Shown one piece after another: positions 53,195-62,150 of a stretch of DNA of 64,000 bases. The stretch's first letter is position 1. The number at the start of each line of letters is the position of its first letter. Both the position numbers and the translations under genes were made by a program. The notes under the pieces are model-generated. The model saw nothing but the letters and a program-made list of their open reading frames with translations, was not told where the DNA came from and ran no database searches. Source of the stretch: Ktedonobacteraceae bacterium (GTDB lineage Bacteria; Chloroflexota; Ktedonobacteria; Ktedonobacterales; Ktedonobacteraceae); NCBI GenBank assembly GCA_035653615.1, contig DASRBN010000040.1, forward strand, positions 38,641 to 102,640, written 5' to 3'.

Positions 53195-53581
53195 TCCTAT
53201 ACGATAAGAGGTAGGGCCAGATAATGCAATTGAACAAATTACTCTGGTAATCCTGGGGCCGATGAATCGGCCCCTACGGGACCCCGCGGCGAAGCCGCGT
53301 AGGGGCCGATTCATCGGCTCGCGCCCGTTGCCGGACTGGTTAGTGAAAATTCATGATCGGTCCTATGTCTCTTGCCGGAGTAGTTCGTCAAAAATCAGAA
53401 TTGGCCTTTCATCCCTTGCCGGAGTAGTTTGTCAAAGTGCATCACCTGGCCCCTACTCCAGCGTTTTGCAAGCTTGCAAAAGAAGTGCCAGCCACTCCCA
53501 TATCTGTAGGATGGCACGAAAAAGCGTATAATATCTGAAAGTATGCTTCATGATAGAGGTGGCCGGGAAAGGAGCAGCCAG
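53195..53581. repeat. repeat-rich gap between binding protein and permease genes
   Basis: Family B copies at about 53253-53274 and 53297-53320 flank CGCGGCGAAGCCGCG (also at 21117), followed by two near copies of a CTTGCCGGAGTAGTTYGTCAAA block (about 53372 and 53416). No gene; a role as a partial terminator or mRNA-processing site between SBP and permeases is possible. Confidence 0.65.
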
Positions 53582-54580
53582 ATGCGTCATGTGATCCGCC
53601 GCTTTTTGTTCTATGTTTGTGCAGTCTGGATAGCGATCACACTCGATTTTTTCATCCCACGCCTGGCGCCCGGTGATCCTGTCGCGGCGCTGGTGGGGAA
53701 GATGTCGACCAAGGGCTACGTTACCCCGCAGATGCAGCAGACGCTCGCGGCCATGTTTGGCCTGAACACGCACGATCCCTTGTGGCTGCAATACTTCAAA
53801 TATCTTGGCAATTTGCTGCACGGCAACCTGGGCGTTTCCATTCAATATTTCCCCACGCCCGTCGCGGCGCTCATCAAGCAAGATATCGGCTGGTCAATCA
53901 TGCTGGGCGGAGTCGCCGTTATCATCAGCTTTACCCTCGGCTGTCTGTTTGGCATCATTACTGCCTGGAAACGCGGCTCCGCTCTGGATACATTTCTCTC
54001 ACCTGCCATGAATTTTCTCTCTGCCATTCCTTACTTCTGGCTGGCGCTCTTTACGCTCTTTATCTTCGCCTATACGCTGAACTGGTTCCCGCTGGCCGGC
54101 GGCTACGACGCGGCGGACCTCAATCCTGGCTGGTCGTTTGATTTTATCAGCAGCGCCATCCAGTATGCCTTCCTGCCTGCTTTGACGCTGGTCATTTCTT
54201 CGCTGGCCGGCTGGATGCTGACGATGCGCAATTCGATGATTACGACGCTTTCCGAAGACTACGTCCTGATGGCGAAGGCCAAAGGATTATCCGAGGGCCG
54301 CGTAATGTTCCGCTATGCAGCTCGCAATGCTGTCCTGCCCAATATTACCGGCTTCGCAATCGCCATTGGCGCGATTGTCGGCGGGCAGTTGCTCACCGAA
54401 ATGGTGTTCTCGTATCCCGGCATTGGATACGCGCTGCTGCAGGCCGTGAACCAGCAGGATTATGCAATGGTGCAGGGCGTCTTCCTGATTATTACGCTGG
54501 CCGTGCTGGGCGCGAACTTTCTGGCCGATCTGTTGTATGCCTTCCTCGATCCACGAGTGCGTGTGGAAAGGAGCGTCTGA
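53582..54580 (+). CDS. ABC transporter permease, OppB type, 332 aa
   Basis: Six hydrophobic segments typical for the family. Seen: the start FLFYVCAVWIAITLDFFIPRLAPGDP, VAVIISFTLGCLFGIITAW, and the ATPase-contact loop DYVLMAKAKGLSEGRVMFRYAARNAVLP (EAA motif) followed by EMVFSYPGIGYALLQAV. AAAGGAG before ATG 53582 makes the 53543 ATG unlikely. Works with the permease just after it. Confidence 0.94.
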   Translation: MRHVIRRFLFYVCAVWIAITLDFFIPRLAPGDPVAALVGKMSTKGYVTPQMQQTLAAMFGLNTHDPLWLQYFKYLGNLLHGNLGVSIQYFPTPVAALIKQDIGWSIMLGGVAVIISFTLGCLFGIITAWKRGSALDTFLSPAMNFLSAIPYFWLALFTLFIFAYTLNWFPLAGGYDAADLNPGWSFDFISSAIQYAFLPALTLVISSLAGWMLTMRNSMITTLSEDYVLMAKAKGLSEGRVMFRYAARNAVLPNITGFAIAIGAIVGGQLLTEMVFSYPGIGYALLQAVNQQDYAMVQGVFLIITLAVLGANFLADLLYAFLDPRVRVERSV

Positions 54581-54582
54581 GC

Positions 54583-55563
54583 ATGCAAATTCAAGAAGTA
54601 CCCGGCAAAGCAGGAGAGCCGGTAGCATCTTCCCTACCGGTGGCACTTCTACCCGGTGATACACTGCAAGCTCGCATCCTGCGTGTGCCGCTGGCCACCT
54701 GGCGCGCGATGACTTCAAGCCCCAGGGTTGCGGTAGGTAGCGCGATTGTCGGCATCTTCATCCTGGTTGGACTCTTTGGGCCATTCTTCGCGCCTTACAA
54801 TCCTGATGCGACATCAAACCTGTTCATCGCCTCTCCTTCCGCGTCGCACTGGCTCGGCACCACCGTTGTCGGGCAGGATATCTTCAGCCAGTTGATTTAT
54901 GCCACGCGCACCAGCGTCTTCTGGGGGTTGGGAACCGGAGTGCTGGTCACGTTGCTCTCGGTGCTGGTCGGTATGGTTGGCGGCTATGTTGGCGGTGTGA
55001 TGGATGACGTGTTGACGTTGCTCACCAATGTCTCGCTGGTGCTGCCCGCGCTTCCCCTGGCGATTGTGCTGGCGGCCTATTTCCCGCGTGGCCCATTGAC
55101 GATCTCCCTGGTAATCGTCGTTACCAACTGGGCCTGGCAGGCGCGAGTGCTGCGTTCGCAAACGCTGTCGATGCGCAGCCGCGAATTCGTCACTGCTGCC
55201 CATGCCAGTGGAGAACGTCCCTGGCGTATCATCTTCTTCGAGATATTCCCCAATGAGATCGGCCTGGTCGTCGCGGGTTTTGTCAGCACCACTATCTATG
55301 TGATACTCACCTGGGCGGCGCTGGAATTCCTCGGCCTCGGCGACGGTACGATTCCCAGCTGGGGCGGCATGCTCTACTGGGCGCAGCAGGCCGGGGCGCT
55401 TGGTGGTGGCCTCTGGTGGTGGTTCATTCCCCCTGGCGCCTGCATCGCCATCCTGGGTGCGGGCCTCTCGCTCATCAACTTCGGCATTGATGAAATCGCT
55501 GACCCGCGCCTGCGTCCAGAACGTCCCAAAAAACTGGCAAAACACAGGAAAGCTGTGGCATAA
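54583..55563 (+). CDS. ABC transporter permease, OppC type, 326 aa
   Basis: Seen: the OppC N-terminal membrane helix VGSAIVGIFILVGLFGPFFAPYNPD, HWLGTTVVGQDIFSQLIYATRTS, and the EAA loop MRSREFVTAAHASGERPWRIIFFEIFPNEIG, followed by AALEFLGLGDGTIPSWGGML. It starts two bases after the OppB-type stop. Pairs with it to form the translocation channel. Confidence 0.94.
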   Translation: MQIQEVPGKAGEPVASSLPVALLPGDTLQARILRVPLATWRAMTSSPRVAVGSAIVGIFILVGLFGPFFAPYNPDATSNLFIASPSASHWLGTTVVGQDIFSQLIYATRTSVFWGLGTGVLVTLLSVLVGMVGGYVGGVMDDVLTLLTNVSLVLPALPLAIVLAAYFPRGPLTISLVIVVTNWAWQARVLRSQTLSMRSREFVTAAHASGERPWRIIFFEIFPNEIGLVVAGFVSTTIYVILTWAALEFLGLGDGTIPSWGGMLYWAQQAGALGGGLWWWFIPPGACIAILGAGLSLINFGIDEIADPRLRPERPKKLAKHRKAVA

Positions 55564-55632
55564 TAGTGAAAATGGCGTTCAAAATTCTATCGCAATGACA
55601 GTGCAGTGACGAGGCAAGAAAGCTGGTGGCAC

Positions 55633-56904
55633 ATGGCAACCGAAACGCCCGCGTCTATTTCGAACAACACGCTTCTCGAAGTGAAGCATCTCAACGTTGA
55701 TTACCTGGCCTCGAACGGAACGGTACACGCCGTTACCGATGTCAGCTTCACGCTGCAGCGGGGTGAGATTCTCGGCCTGGCCGGTGAAAGTGGCAGCGGC
55801 AAATCGACCCTGGCCTATGCCATCACGCGCCTGCTCAGGCCGCCTGCCGAGATCACCGGCGGTGAAATTCTGTATTATCCACATCCCTCTGAGAACGACA
55901 AAGATGCCTCGCGCATTACGGTCACTCAACTTCCCACGGATGAGCAACAGGAAAATGATGCTGGTAGGGGCAGTAATGGCATGAATGGCGCGAGAAGACG
56001 CTGGGGCCGCAATGCGCGGCATCATTCAGGCGATGGCTCGCAACCGATTGACCTGTTGCAATTATCTCCCAAACAACTACGCGCTATTCGCTGGGATGAG
56101 CTGGCTATTGTTTTCCAGAGCGCCATGAACGCGCTTAATCCCGTCATGACGGTCGGCGCCCAGATTATGGACGTGCTGCGTACTCATCGTCCCCAGATGG
56201 GACCCGATTCGCGCAAACGCCGCGCCGTCGAACTCTTTCAACTCGTCGGCATCGCCCCGGATCGCCTTCGCAGCTATCCGCATGAACTCTCCGGCGGCAT
56301 GCGCCAGCGCGCTATTATCGCCATCGCCCTGGCGCTCTCGCCCGAAGTTCTCATCATGGACGAACCAACCACGGCGCTGGATGTGGTGGTGCAGCGTGAA
56401 ATCCTGACCGAAATCATACGCCTGCGCGAGAAGCTGAGCTTTTCCGTAATCTTCATCACGCATGATCTCTCGCTCCTGCTCGAACTTGCTGATAATGTCG
56501 CCATCATGTACGCCGGGCGCATCGTCGAGAAGGCATCGACCCGCGATCTCTACCTGCATCCGCGTCACCCATACAGCTATGGCCTGCTCAACTCGTTCCC
56601 CTCGCTGCACGGGCCGCGCCGCAAAATGTCTGGCATTCCAGGCTCGCCGCCCGACCTGCGCGCGGTACCACCGGGATGCGCCTTTCACCCGCGCTGCCCC
56701 CTGGCTTTCGAGGCGTGTCACTCGGTCTTGCCAATCCTGCAACCTGCTTCCGGCATGGGGACTGATGGAGATAAAGAAGCCGGTACTTCCGATCAGCTCG
56801 TAGCCTGCCATCTCTATGATTCCCGCTTCAGAGCGGAGCAACCATCTACATCCGACCTGGCAAAAGCCTATGAGTCCCTGGCAGAGAGGAGCGGCATCTC
56901 ATGA
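55633..56904 (+). CDS. ABC transporter ATP-binding protein, OppD type, 423 aa
   Basis: Seen: Walker [11 protein letters not shown]-loop [17 protein letters not shown], signature [12 protein letters not shown], Walker [14 protein letters not shown]-loop [11 protein letters not shown], and the oligopeptide-specific C-terminal Cys cluster [17 protein letters not shown] that can hold an iron-sulfur site. Between Walker A and Q-loop is an extra segment of about 60 residues ([20 protein letters not shown] onwards), unusual for the family. The start is uncertain: ATG 55633 is preferred to GTG 55606. Overlaps the next gene by four bases. Confidence 0.93.
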   Translation: MATETPASISNNTLLEVKHLNVDYLASNGTVHAVTDVSFTLQRGEILGLAGESGSGKSTLAYAITRLLRPPAEITGGEILYYPHPSENDKDASRITVTQLPTDEQQENDAGRGSNGMNGARRRWGRNARHHSGDGSQPIDLLQLSPKQLRAIRWDELAIVFQSAMNALNPVMTVGAQIMDVLRTHRPQMGPDSRKRRAVELFQLVGIAPDRLRSYPHELSGGMRQRAIIAIALALSPEVLIMDEPTTALDVVVQREILTEIIRLREKLSFSVIFITHDLSLLLELADNVAIMYAGRIVEKASTRDLYLHPRHPYSYGLLNSFPSLHGPRRKMSGIPGSPPDLRAVPPGCAFHPRCPLAFEACHSVLPILQPASGMGTDGDKEAGTSDQLVACHLYDSRFRAEQPSTSDLAKAYESLAERSGIS

Positions 56905-57965
56905 ACAATCTTGCCCGGACATTAGAGAGTACAAATACCGAACTTCATCCAGAACCTATCCTGGAAGCCATCCATCTTCACAAAGAGTTCCCGTTGCGCA
57001 CTATCAATCCCCTGACAGGAAAGCAGGCCGTACATGCTGTTGAAGATGCATCACTAAAGCTCTACCCCGGGCGGGTCACGGCACTTGTAGGCGAGAGCGG
57101 CAGCGGCAAAACCACCGTTGCGCGCATGCTGGCGGGCCTCTATAGCCCGACTTCCGGCTCGATCCTCTTTCGTGGAAAACCGGCGAAATTATCGGAGGCA
57201 TCACACCTGCGCAACTATCGCAGTCACGTGCAATTGATCTTCCAGGACCCGTTCTCATCGCTCAACCCGGTGCATAACGTGCGCTACCATCTCTCGCGCC
57301 CCCTGCGCATCTATGGTCACGCGCGCAACAGAGCTCAGGAAACGGAGCAGATACTCTCATTGCTTGAGCGCGTCAATCTCAGTCCGGCGGAACAATTTAT
57401 TGAGAAATATCCGCATCAACTCAGCGGTGGGCAACGGCAGCGCGTAGCCATTGCTCGTGCATTGGCCGTCCAACCCGAAGTGCTGCTGGCCGACGAGCCG
57501 GTTTCCATGCTGGATGTCTCAATACGCCTCGATGTGCTGAACCTGCTGCTGCGGCTGAAAGAGGAAGAACACCTGGCACTACTTTACATAACACATGATA
57601 TTGCCAGCGCCCGCTACTTTGCCGAGGAGACGCTGGTGATGTACGCTGGTCAGATGGTCGAAGGCGGGCCAAGCGACGAGGTGATCCAGCGCCCGAAGCA
57701 TCCCTATACGCAATTGCTGATCTCTGCCGCGCCTGACCCCGACCGTCTCGGTCCCGAAGGCGATCAGAAAACCCCCGAACTGCCTGCCCGTGGTGAAATT
57801 CCCAGCCTCATCAAGCCTCCTACTGGATGCCGCTTCCACCCGCGCTGCCCGCACGCTATGGCCGTGTGCAGCGAACGTTTCCCCGGTCGCACCGAGCTTG
57901 GTGATGGAAGGTGGACGAATTGCTTTTTGTATGGGGATGGGGAAAAGTTGGAAGGCAACAATTAG
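56901..57965 (+). CDS. ABC transporter ATP-binding protein, OppF type, 354 aa
   Basis: Seen: Walker [11 protein letters not shown]-loop [14 protein letters not shown], signature [15 protein letters not shown], Walker [27 protein letters not shown], and the C-terminal [17 protein letters not shown] cluster. Last gene of the importer. Its final four codons and stop (EGNN) lie in the left arm of a 37-bp inverted repeat shared with the convergent amine oxidase. Confidence 0.95.
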   Translation: MNNLARTLESTNTELHPEPILEAIHLHKEFPLRTINPLTGKQAVHAVEDASLKLYPGRVTALVGESGSGKTTVARMLAGLYSPTSGSILFRGKPAKLSEASHLRNYRSHVQLIFQDPFSSLNPVHNVRYHLSRPLRIYGHARNRAQETEQILSLLERVNLSPAEQFIEKYPHQLSGGQRQRVAIARALAVQPEVLLADEPVSMLDVSIRLDVLNLLLRLKEEEHLALLYITHDIASARYFAEETLVMYAGQMVEGGPSDEVIQRPKHPYTQLLISAAPDPDRLGPEGDQKTPELPARGEIPSLIKPPTGCRFHPRCPHAMAVCSERFPGRTELGDGRWTNCFLYGDGEKLEGNN

Positions 57966-58027
57966 CTCAACAAATAAAGGCCAGTGCGCAGCACTGGCCT
58001 TTATTTGTTGAGCTAATTGTTGCCTTC
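57951..58027. terminator. perfect 37-bp inverted repeat overlapping two stop codons
   Basis: Arms 57951-57987 and 57991-58027, spacer GCA. The repeat includes the last four codons and TAG of both convergent genes, so each protein ends EGNN. It can act as a bidirectional terminator (AAATAAAGGCCAGTGC and complement with T-rich flank). Confidence 0.85.
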
Positions 58028-59485
58028 ATCTCCCAGCACCTCCCTAGCCGCCCTCGCCCCCTCCTCAGCCGCCCCCTCCATAAACCCCTGCCACTTCACG
58101 GAGCAGTGCTCGCCCGCGAAGTGAATGGGACCCTGGCGGATGCCCTCGTAGCCGGCGAAGAGCGTATATTGTCCCACGCGCCAGCACGAATAGCTTCCAC
58201 GCAGGAATGGATCGCCTGTTGGATAGTTCAAGGCCGCAACTCCAGTGTAGTGGGCGCTGATGCCGGGTAGGAACTTTTCCAGTTCCTCAAGGCAGTGCCG
58301 GGCATATTGCTGTATTACCTCCGCATCTCTAGTAGTCGAGTAGGGTGCGGGCGGGTTGTACGAAGCACCGACCTCGCCACTGGTGTAATCAACGAGAATG
58401 CCCGTCTTGCCAGGTTGACCGAGCGAGACATCCCAGACGACCTGGATGTCCAGGTCGGTAATCATGAAGCCGCTGTTGTTGCGCGGCCAGGGGCCTTTCT
58501 GGTACCAGTAGGGCGTGTCGAATTGCAGGAAGAGTTTTGAGATGGTGCCGTATCCAAGCTCCTGGATGGCCTTTTGCTTGAGGGCATCGAAGCCTGCCTG
58601 GGAGTAGTCCACTTCGCGCAAGGTGCTGAAAGGCAAGGTTAGAATTGCGTGATCACAGGCAACCTCAAGAGAACCATTGGGAGTCGCGAAAGTCAGTATC
58701 ACAGTGTTATCACTCTCTCGTCGGACCGACGTGAGCCGGTGATTGAGATGAATGCATCCATCGGGCAAGGTACGAGCTATGGCAAGTGGCAATTGCTGGT
58801 TGCCGCCCGCGATTCTGATGCTGCCCATCATAGGACCTGAAGAACCGGGTGTGTCCTCTTCATCCTCGTCCTCATCAATCCACGAGCCGAACATATAAAG
58901 CAGGTTGAGCGAACTCTGCTCTTTTGTTGGCAGGCCAAAATAACCACGACAGGCGCCATTCATCATACGACCCAGCGGCGAGTCATGCCCTCCCTTGACA
59001 TACTGTAGAATCCAATCGTAGATGCTCATATGATCGAGACGGTAGCCCGTTTCGGTATAGTGATTGTAGGTGGTGGGAAAGCCACTTGCTTGAATCTGTT
59101 TCTGTAAGATCGGGCCGACTGTTTCAAAACCCTGGTAAACCTGGTCAGGACTATAATAGCGGTTGAAAAGATACATGATGTTCTGCGCGCCGGGAGCCGT
59201 TGCCTTGCCCAGGTCAACTATTGAAAGTCCGAAGCGCCGGATCAGGGCATGAAGGGTATCGTGGTCGCTATCGATGAACTCACCGCATAGGTCGGTGACC
59301 ATACCATCGGCCCAGGTAGTCGCATCAGAGCGCATCCGACCGCCTATCTGGTCGGATGCCTCGTAAATGCTGCAAGTCATGCCGGCATCTTGCAGTGTCA
59401 GAGCCGCGTTGAGGCCGGCAATGCCTGCGCCGACGATGGCGATGCGGGGCTGCTTTGCCTTATCACCGGGTACATTATCTGCCAT
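58013..59485 (-). CDS. flavin monoamine oxidase family protein, 490 aa
   Basis: FAD-dependent oxidase of amines or carotenoid-like substrates. Seen: the dinucleotide motif IAIVGAGIAGLNAALTL near residue 14, YEASDQIGGRM, GNQQLPLAIARTLPDG, CDHAILTLPFSTL and the C-terminal FAD loop FAGEHCSVKWQGFMEGAAEEG. No signal peptide, so cytoplasmic. Substrate unknown. Convergent with the ABC importer; a link with its cargo is speculative. Confidence 0.92.
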   Translation of the reverse strand: MADNVPGDKAKQPRIAIVGAGIAGLNAALTLQDAGMTCSIYEASDQIGGRMRSDATTWADGMVTDLCGEFIDSDHDTLHALIRRFGLSIVDLGKATAPGAQNIMYLFNRYYSPDQVYQGFETVGPILQKQIQASGFPTTYNHYTETGYRLDHMSIYDWILQYVKGGHDSPLGRMMNGACRGYFGLPTKEQSSLNLLYMFGSWIDEDEDEEDTPGSSGPMMGSIRIAGGNQQLPLAIARTLPDGCIHLNHRLTSVRRESDNTVILTFATPNGSLEVACDHAILTLPFSTLREVDYSQAGFDALKQKAIQELGYGTISKLFLQFDTPYWYQKGPWPRNNSGFMITDLDIQVVWDVSLGQPGKTGILVDYTSGEVGASYNPPAPYSTTRDAEVIQQYARHCLEELEKFLPGISAHYTGVAALNYPTGDPFLRGSYSCWRVGQYTLFAGYEGIRQGPIHFAGEHCSVKWQGFMEGAAEEGARAAREVLGDEGNN

Positions 59486-59652
59486 CTTTCTTCTCCCAGA
59501 GCATTGTAATCCTGCGTGTATGTTTAACTGTACACAACAAATGCTCTGAGATCAAGCACTGCCAGCCAACTATCAAGTATTCTATTCTGGTGATTACCTG
59601 TAAGTTCACTAGCTCAGATGAGGCGGTTCGGCTGAATGAAAGGATGGCCGCG

Positions 59653-59735
59653 GATTCTTCGTTGCACTCAGAATGACATGCCCCGGACGTGTCCTGGCAT
59701 GCCCATGCATGTCATTCTGAGTGCAACGAAGAATC
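59653..59735. repeat. family A palindrome, GTTGCA variant
   Basis: Perfect 29-bp arms (59653-59681 and 59707-59735; start GATTCTTCGTTGCACTCAG). It lies between the amine oxidase promoter side and the 3' end of the truncated acyl-CoA synthetase. Confidence 0.85.
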
Positions 59736-59773
59736 TTATGGGCAATTACCAGTTCTATTGTCCCAGCTTCTTC

Positions 59774-60451
59774 TTATCGCTCCATCTCGCGCAGTTCGAC
59801 GCGGCGAATCTTGCCGGAGATCGTCTTGGGCAGGCTGTCCACAAACTCGATCTCGCGTGGATACTTGTAGGGGGCCGTGACGCGCTTCACATGCTCCTGC
59901 AGCTCGCTTGCCAGTTCGGGCGAGGGAGTATAGCCAGGGGCCAGGATGACGAAGGCTTTCACGATTTCGCCGCGCATCTCGTCAGGGCTGGCAATCACCG
60001 CCGATTCTGCCACCGCCGGATGCTCCTTCAGCGCGCTCTCGACCTCGAAGGGGCCAATGCGGTAGCCGGCGCTGATGATGACATCGTCGGCGCGGCCCAC
60101 GAACCAGAAGTAGCCGTCCTCGTCCTTATAGGCGCGGTCGCCGGTGATGTACCAGTCGCCGCGAATGCAGGCATTCGTCGCATCCGGATTGCGCCAGTAC
60201 TCTTTAAACATCCAGGTGGGACGATTGGGTTTGATCCTGACCGCGATATCGCCCTCTTTATTGGGTGGAAGCGGGTTGCCATCATGGTCGATGACCTCGA
60301 TATCAAAGCCAGGAGACGGTTTGCCCATCGAACCCGGTTTCACCTCTAATGGTGGGAAATTGCCACACAGCAACACCGTCTCCGTCTGGCCGTAGCCGTC
60401 GCGGATCGTCATCCCTGTCGCATCCTGCCAAACCTTGCCGTACTTATCAAT
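59774..60451 (-). pseudogene. acyl-CoA synthetase, C-terminal part only
   Basis: Homology starts at about 60451 (IDKYGKVWQDATG) and runs through MTIRDGYGQTETVLL, TGDRAYKDEDGYFWFVGRAD, DDVIISAGYRIGPFEVES and the catalytic-lysine end LPKTISGKIRR: the C-terminal 40% of an acetyl/medium-chain acyl-CoA synthetase. The N-terminal AMP-binding half is missing; the serine recombinase lies exactly where it should continue. An ATG at 60412 could start a 212-residue peptide, but it lacks the adenylation core. Confidence 0.85.
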
Positions 60452-62138
60452 TTGGCACCTGCTTCGTCGCGTAAGTCATCCTCCGTTAATCCGTACCGTT
60501 CCATGATCTCGTAGTCCTGTAAGCTGAACGGAAAGCCGAGCATCTTGCCCCACGGCTTCGGCTTCTCCGTCTCGAGGCCCAGGCGTACCGCGCGATGCTT
60601 GATGCCGTAGGGGCTCCTGTGCGGGAACATTTTCAGTAGCGCCTCCGGCGTAGCCGATGGATACTGCTCCCCCAACAGCTCGTCTTCCTCCGCTGTCCAG
60701 TTTATGGAGGGATTGCCCGATCGGAAACATACCAACTCATCGATACCCCACGCGGGATCGCGCCAGTATATGGCCATAGTGTAGAAGCGCGGGGCAATGT
60801 TGTCAAGCACCACTTTCTCCACGAAGGCGTCGACCATGATGGGATACTCTTCGGGCGGCACAACCTCGTCCCAATATTCACCGGCGTCGAACATGAGTTG
60901 CTTGTAGGTGCGCCGTTTTTGCGCGTGGGTCTTGGTAGTGGTAACCTCGCCTCTGCGAGTGTGTAGCCGCTGAAGCTCTACTTCCAACCCGTTGTACTCG
61001 TCATTGGCCGCCTGGAGCAGGCGCTCATTCGTAAGCACTCCTGACCTGATCTGCTACTCGATCTTGCGCATGAGCGATTTCACGGCGCTGACCTGTTCGT
61101 CTATGTCTTTTAGCAGTTGCGCCCGCGCGGTTTGATCCGCCTCTTCCTCGTCGAGAAAGTCCTCAAAGTCATTGCTCTCTAGTAGCCGCTCTCTGAGGGA
61201 ATCCAGGAAGAAGTTGTCTACGTCCTCCGCTAGTATCATGTACTTTCTCGACTGACCTATGCCCTTCTTCAGGATGAATCCATAGAATGGCCTGGCCACG
61301 CTATCTGCCTGGTTCCCGTGGCGGGGGACGTCTTTTACGCGCACCCGGTAGCGGTCATCCTTAGCGAAGACGCAGTTTCTCAGTAGTGCAGGCTGGTCTG
61401 AGCGGTGTTTCTTCACGTACTTTTTGCACCTCTCGAGGTACTCCTCATTTGGCGTCCCATCCAGGTTGGTAGGCGACAAACGGTTGAACGCGTAGAGGAA
61501 CTTGCCCAGTTTCACAACTGGCTCGTGGTTGTCGCTGCGGATTAACACCCCTTTGTGTACCCACATACCGGCGTACACGGGGTTGGCGAGCATATCGCGT
61601 AAACCTTTCTCCGAGCCAATTGTATAGCCTATGAGCTTCCCGTGCTCGTCCAGTACCTTTGTGAGCGGGCACCGGTTCACTATTTCCTTGTCTATGTGGT
61701 CTTCAAACGGCGGAAAGAGATAGGGAAGCCTGGCGATTTCTCGACGTAACCCCGTTACGTTGCCTGCTAGCTCCATGAATTTGTCGTACAACCAGTCTAT
61801 TTTCTCGCCGTGAGGCCAGTAGGGAAAATCTTTCGGTAGTCGGGATTCTCCCTGCCATCTATCTCTTCGCGCCGATCGGGTATGTAGCCGGTTGGCATGT
61901 TTGCCCCGAACCAGAGTCCTCTTCTCCCCAGTTCGTTTTTAGCTTCAGCCATCATGTAGATGTGTCTTTCGATATACTTCCATGCGGCTTCGCATTCTCG
62001 CCTGAACTGGTCTACATGCGAGGAGATAGAGAAATCGTACACGAAGTCGATCGCCCTGCGATCAACGGTGAGTATGGCCTTGCGGTCGCCCTGGCGCCTG
62101 GGCCAGCAGACGCAGCCAGCCAGGTTCACCCGGCGCAC
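60409..62138 (-). pseudogene. serine recombinase, N-terminus lost, one frameshift and one in-frame TAG
   Basis: Three pieces of one large serine recombinase in order. 61797-62138: DFVYDFSISSHVDQFRRECE, AAWKYIERHI, PTGYIPDRRE. Near 61835 one base is lost; the next frame reads DFPYWPHGEKIDWLYDKFME. 61054-61791 has the recombinase and zinc-ribbon-like regions and a coiled coil, ending at TAG 61054. The same frame goes on as QIRSGVLTNERLLQAANDEY to a C-terminal SANT/HTH-like region (INWTAEEDELLGEQYP). The resolvase catalytic domain is absent: upstream sequence is the stop of a complete acyl-CoA synthetase, in the same frame. It is a dead element. Confidence 0.8.
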
Positions 62139-62150
62139 GTGCCGGAAGGA

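Noticed and set aside
54814..55545. 243-codon frame antisense to the OppC-type permease
   Set aside because: Mirror of the permease coding pattern, rich in Arg, Asp and Gln from reversed codons, no motif.
56077..56841. 254-codon frame antisense to the OppD-type ATPase
   Set aside because: Same reason; the sense strand has Walker A, Walker B and signature motifs.
22061..61056. TAG recoding as an amino acid, suggested by in-frame TAG in both yggU and the recombinase
   Set aside because: Intact genes such as the Opp ATPase and the amine oxidase use TAG as a true stop, and both affected genes show further damage, so these are ordinary nonsense mutations.
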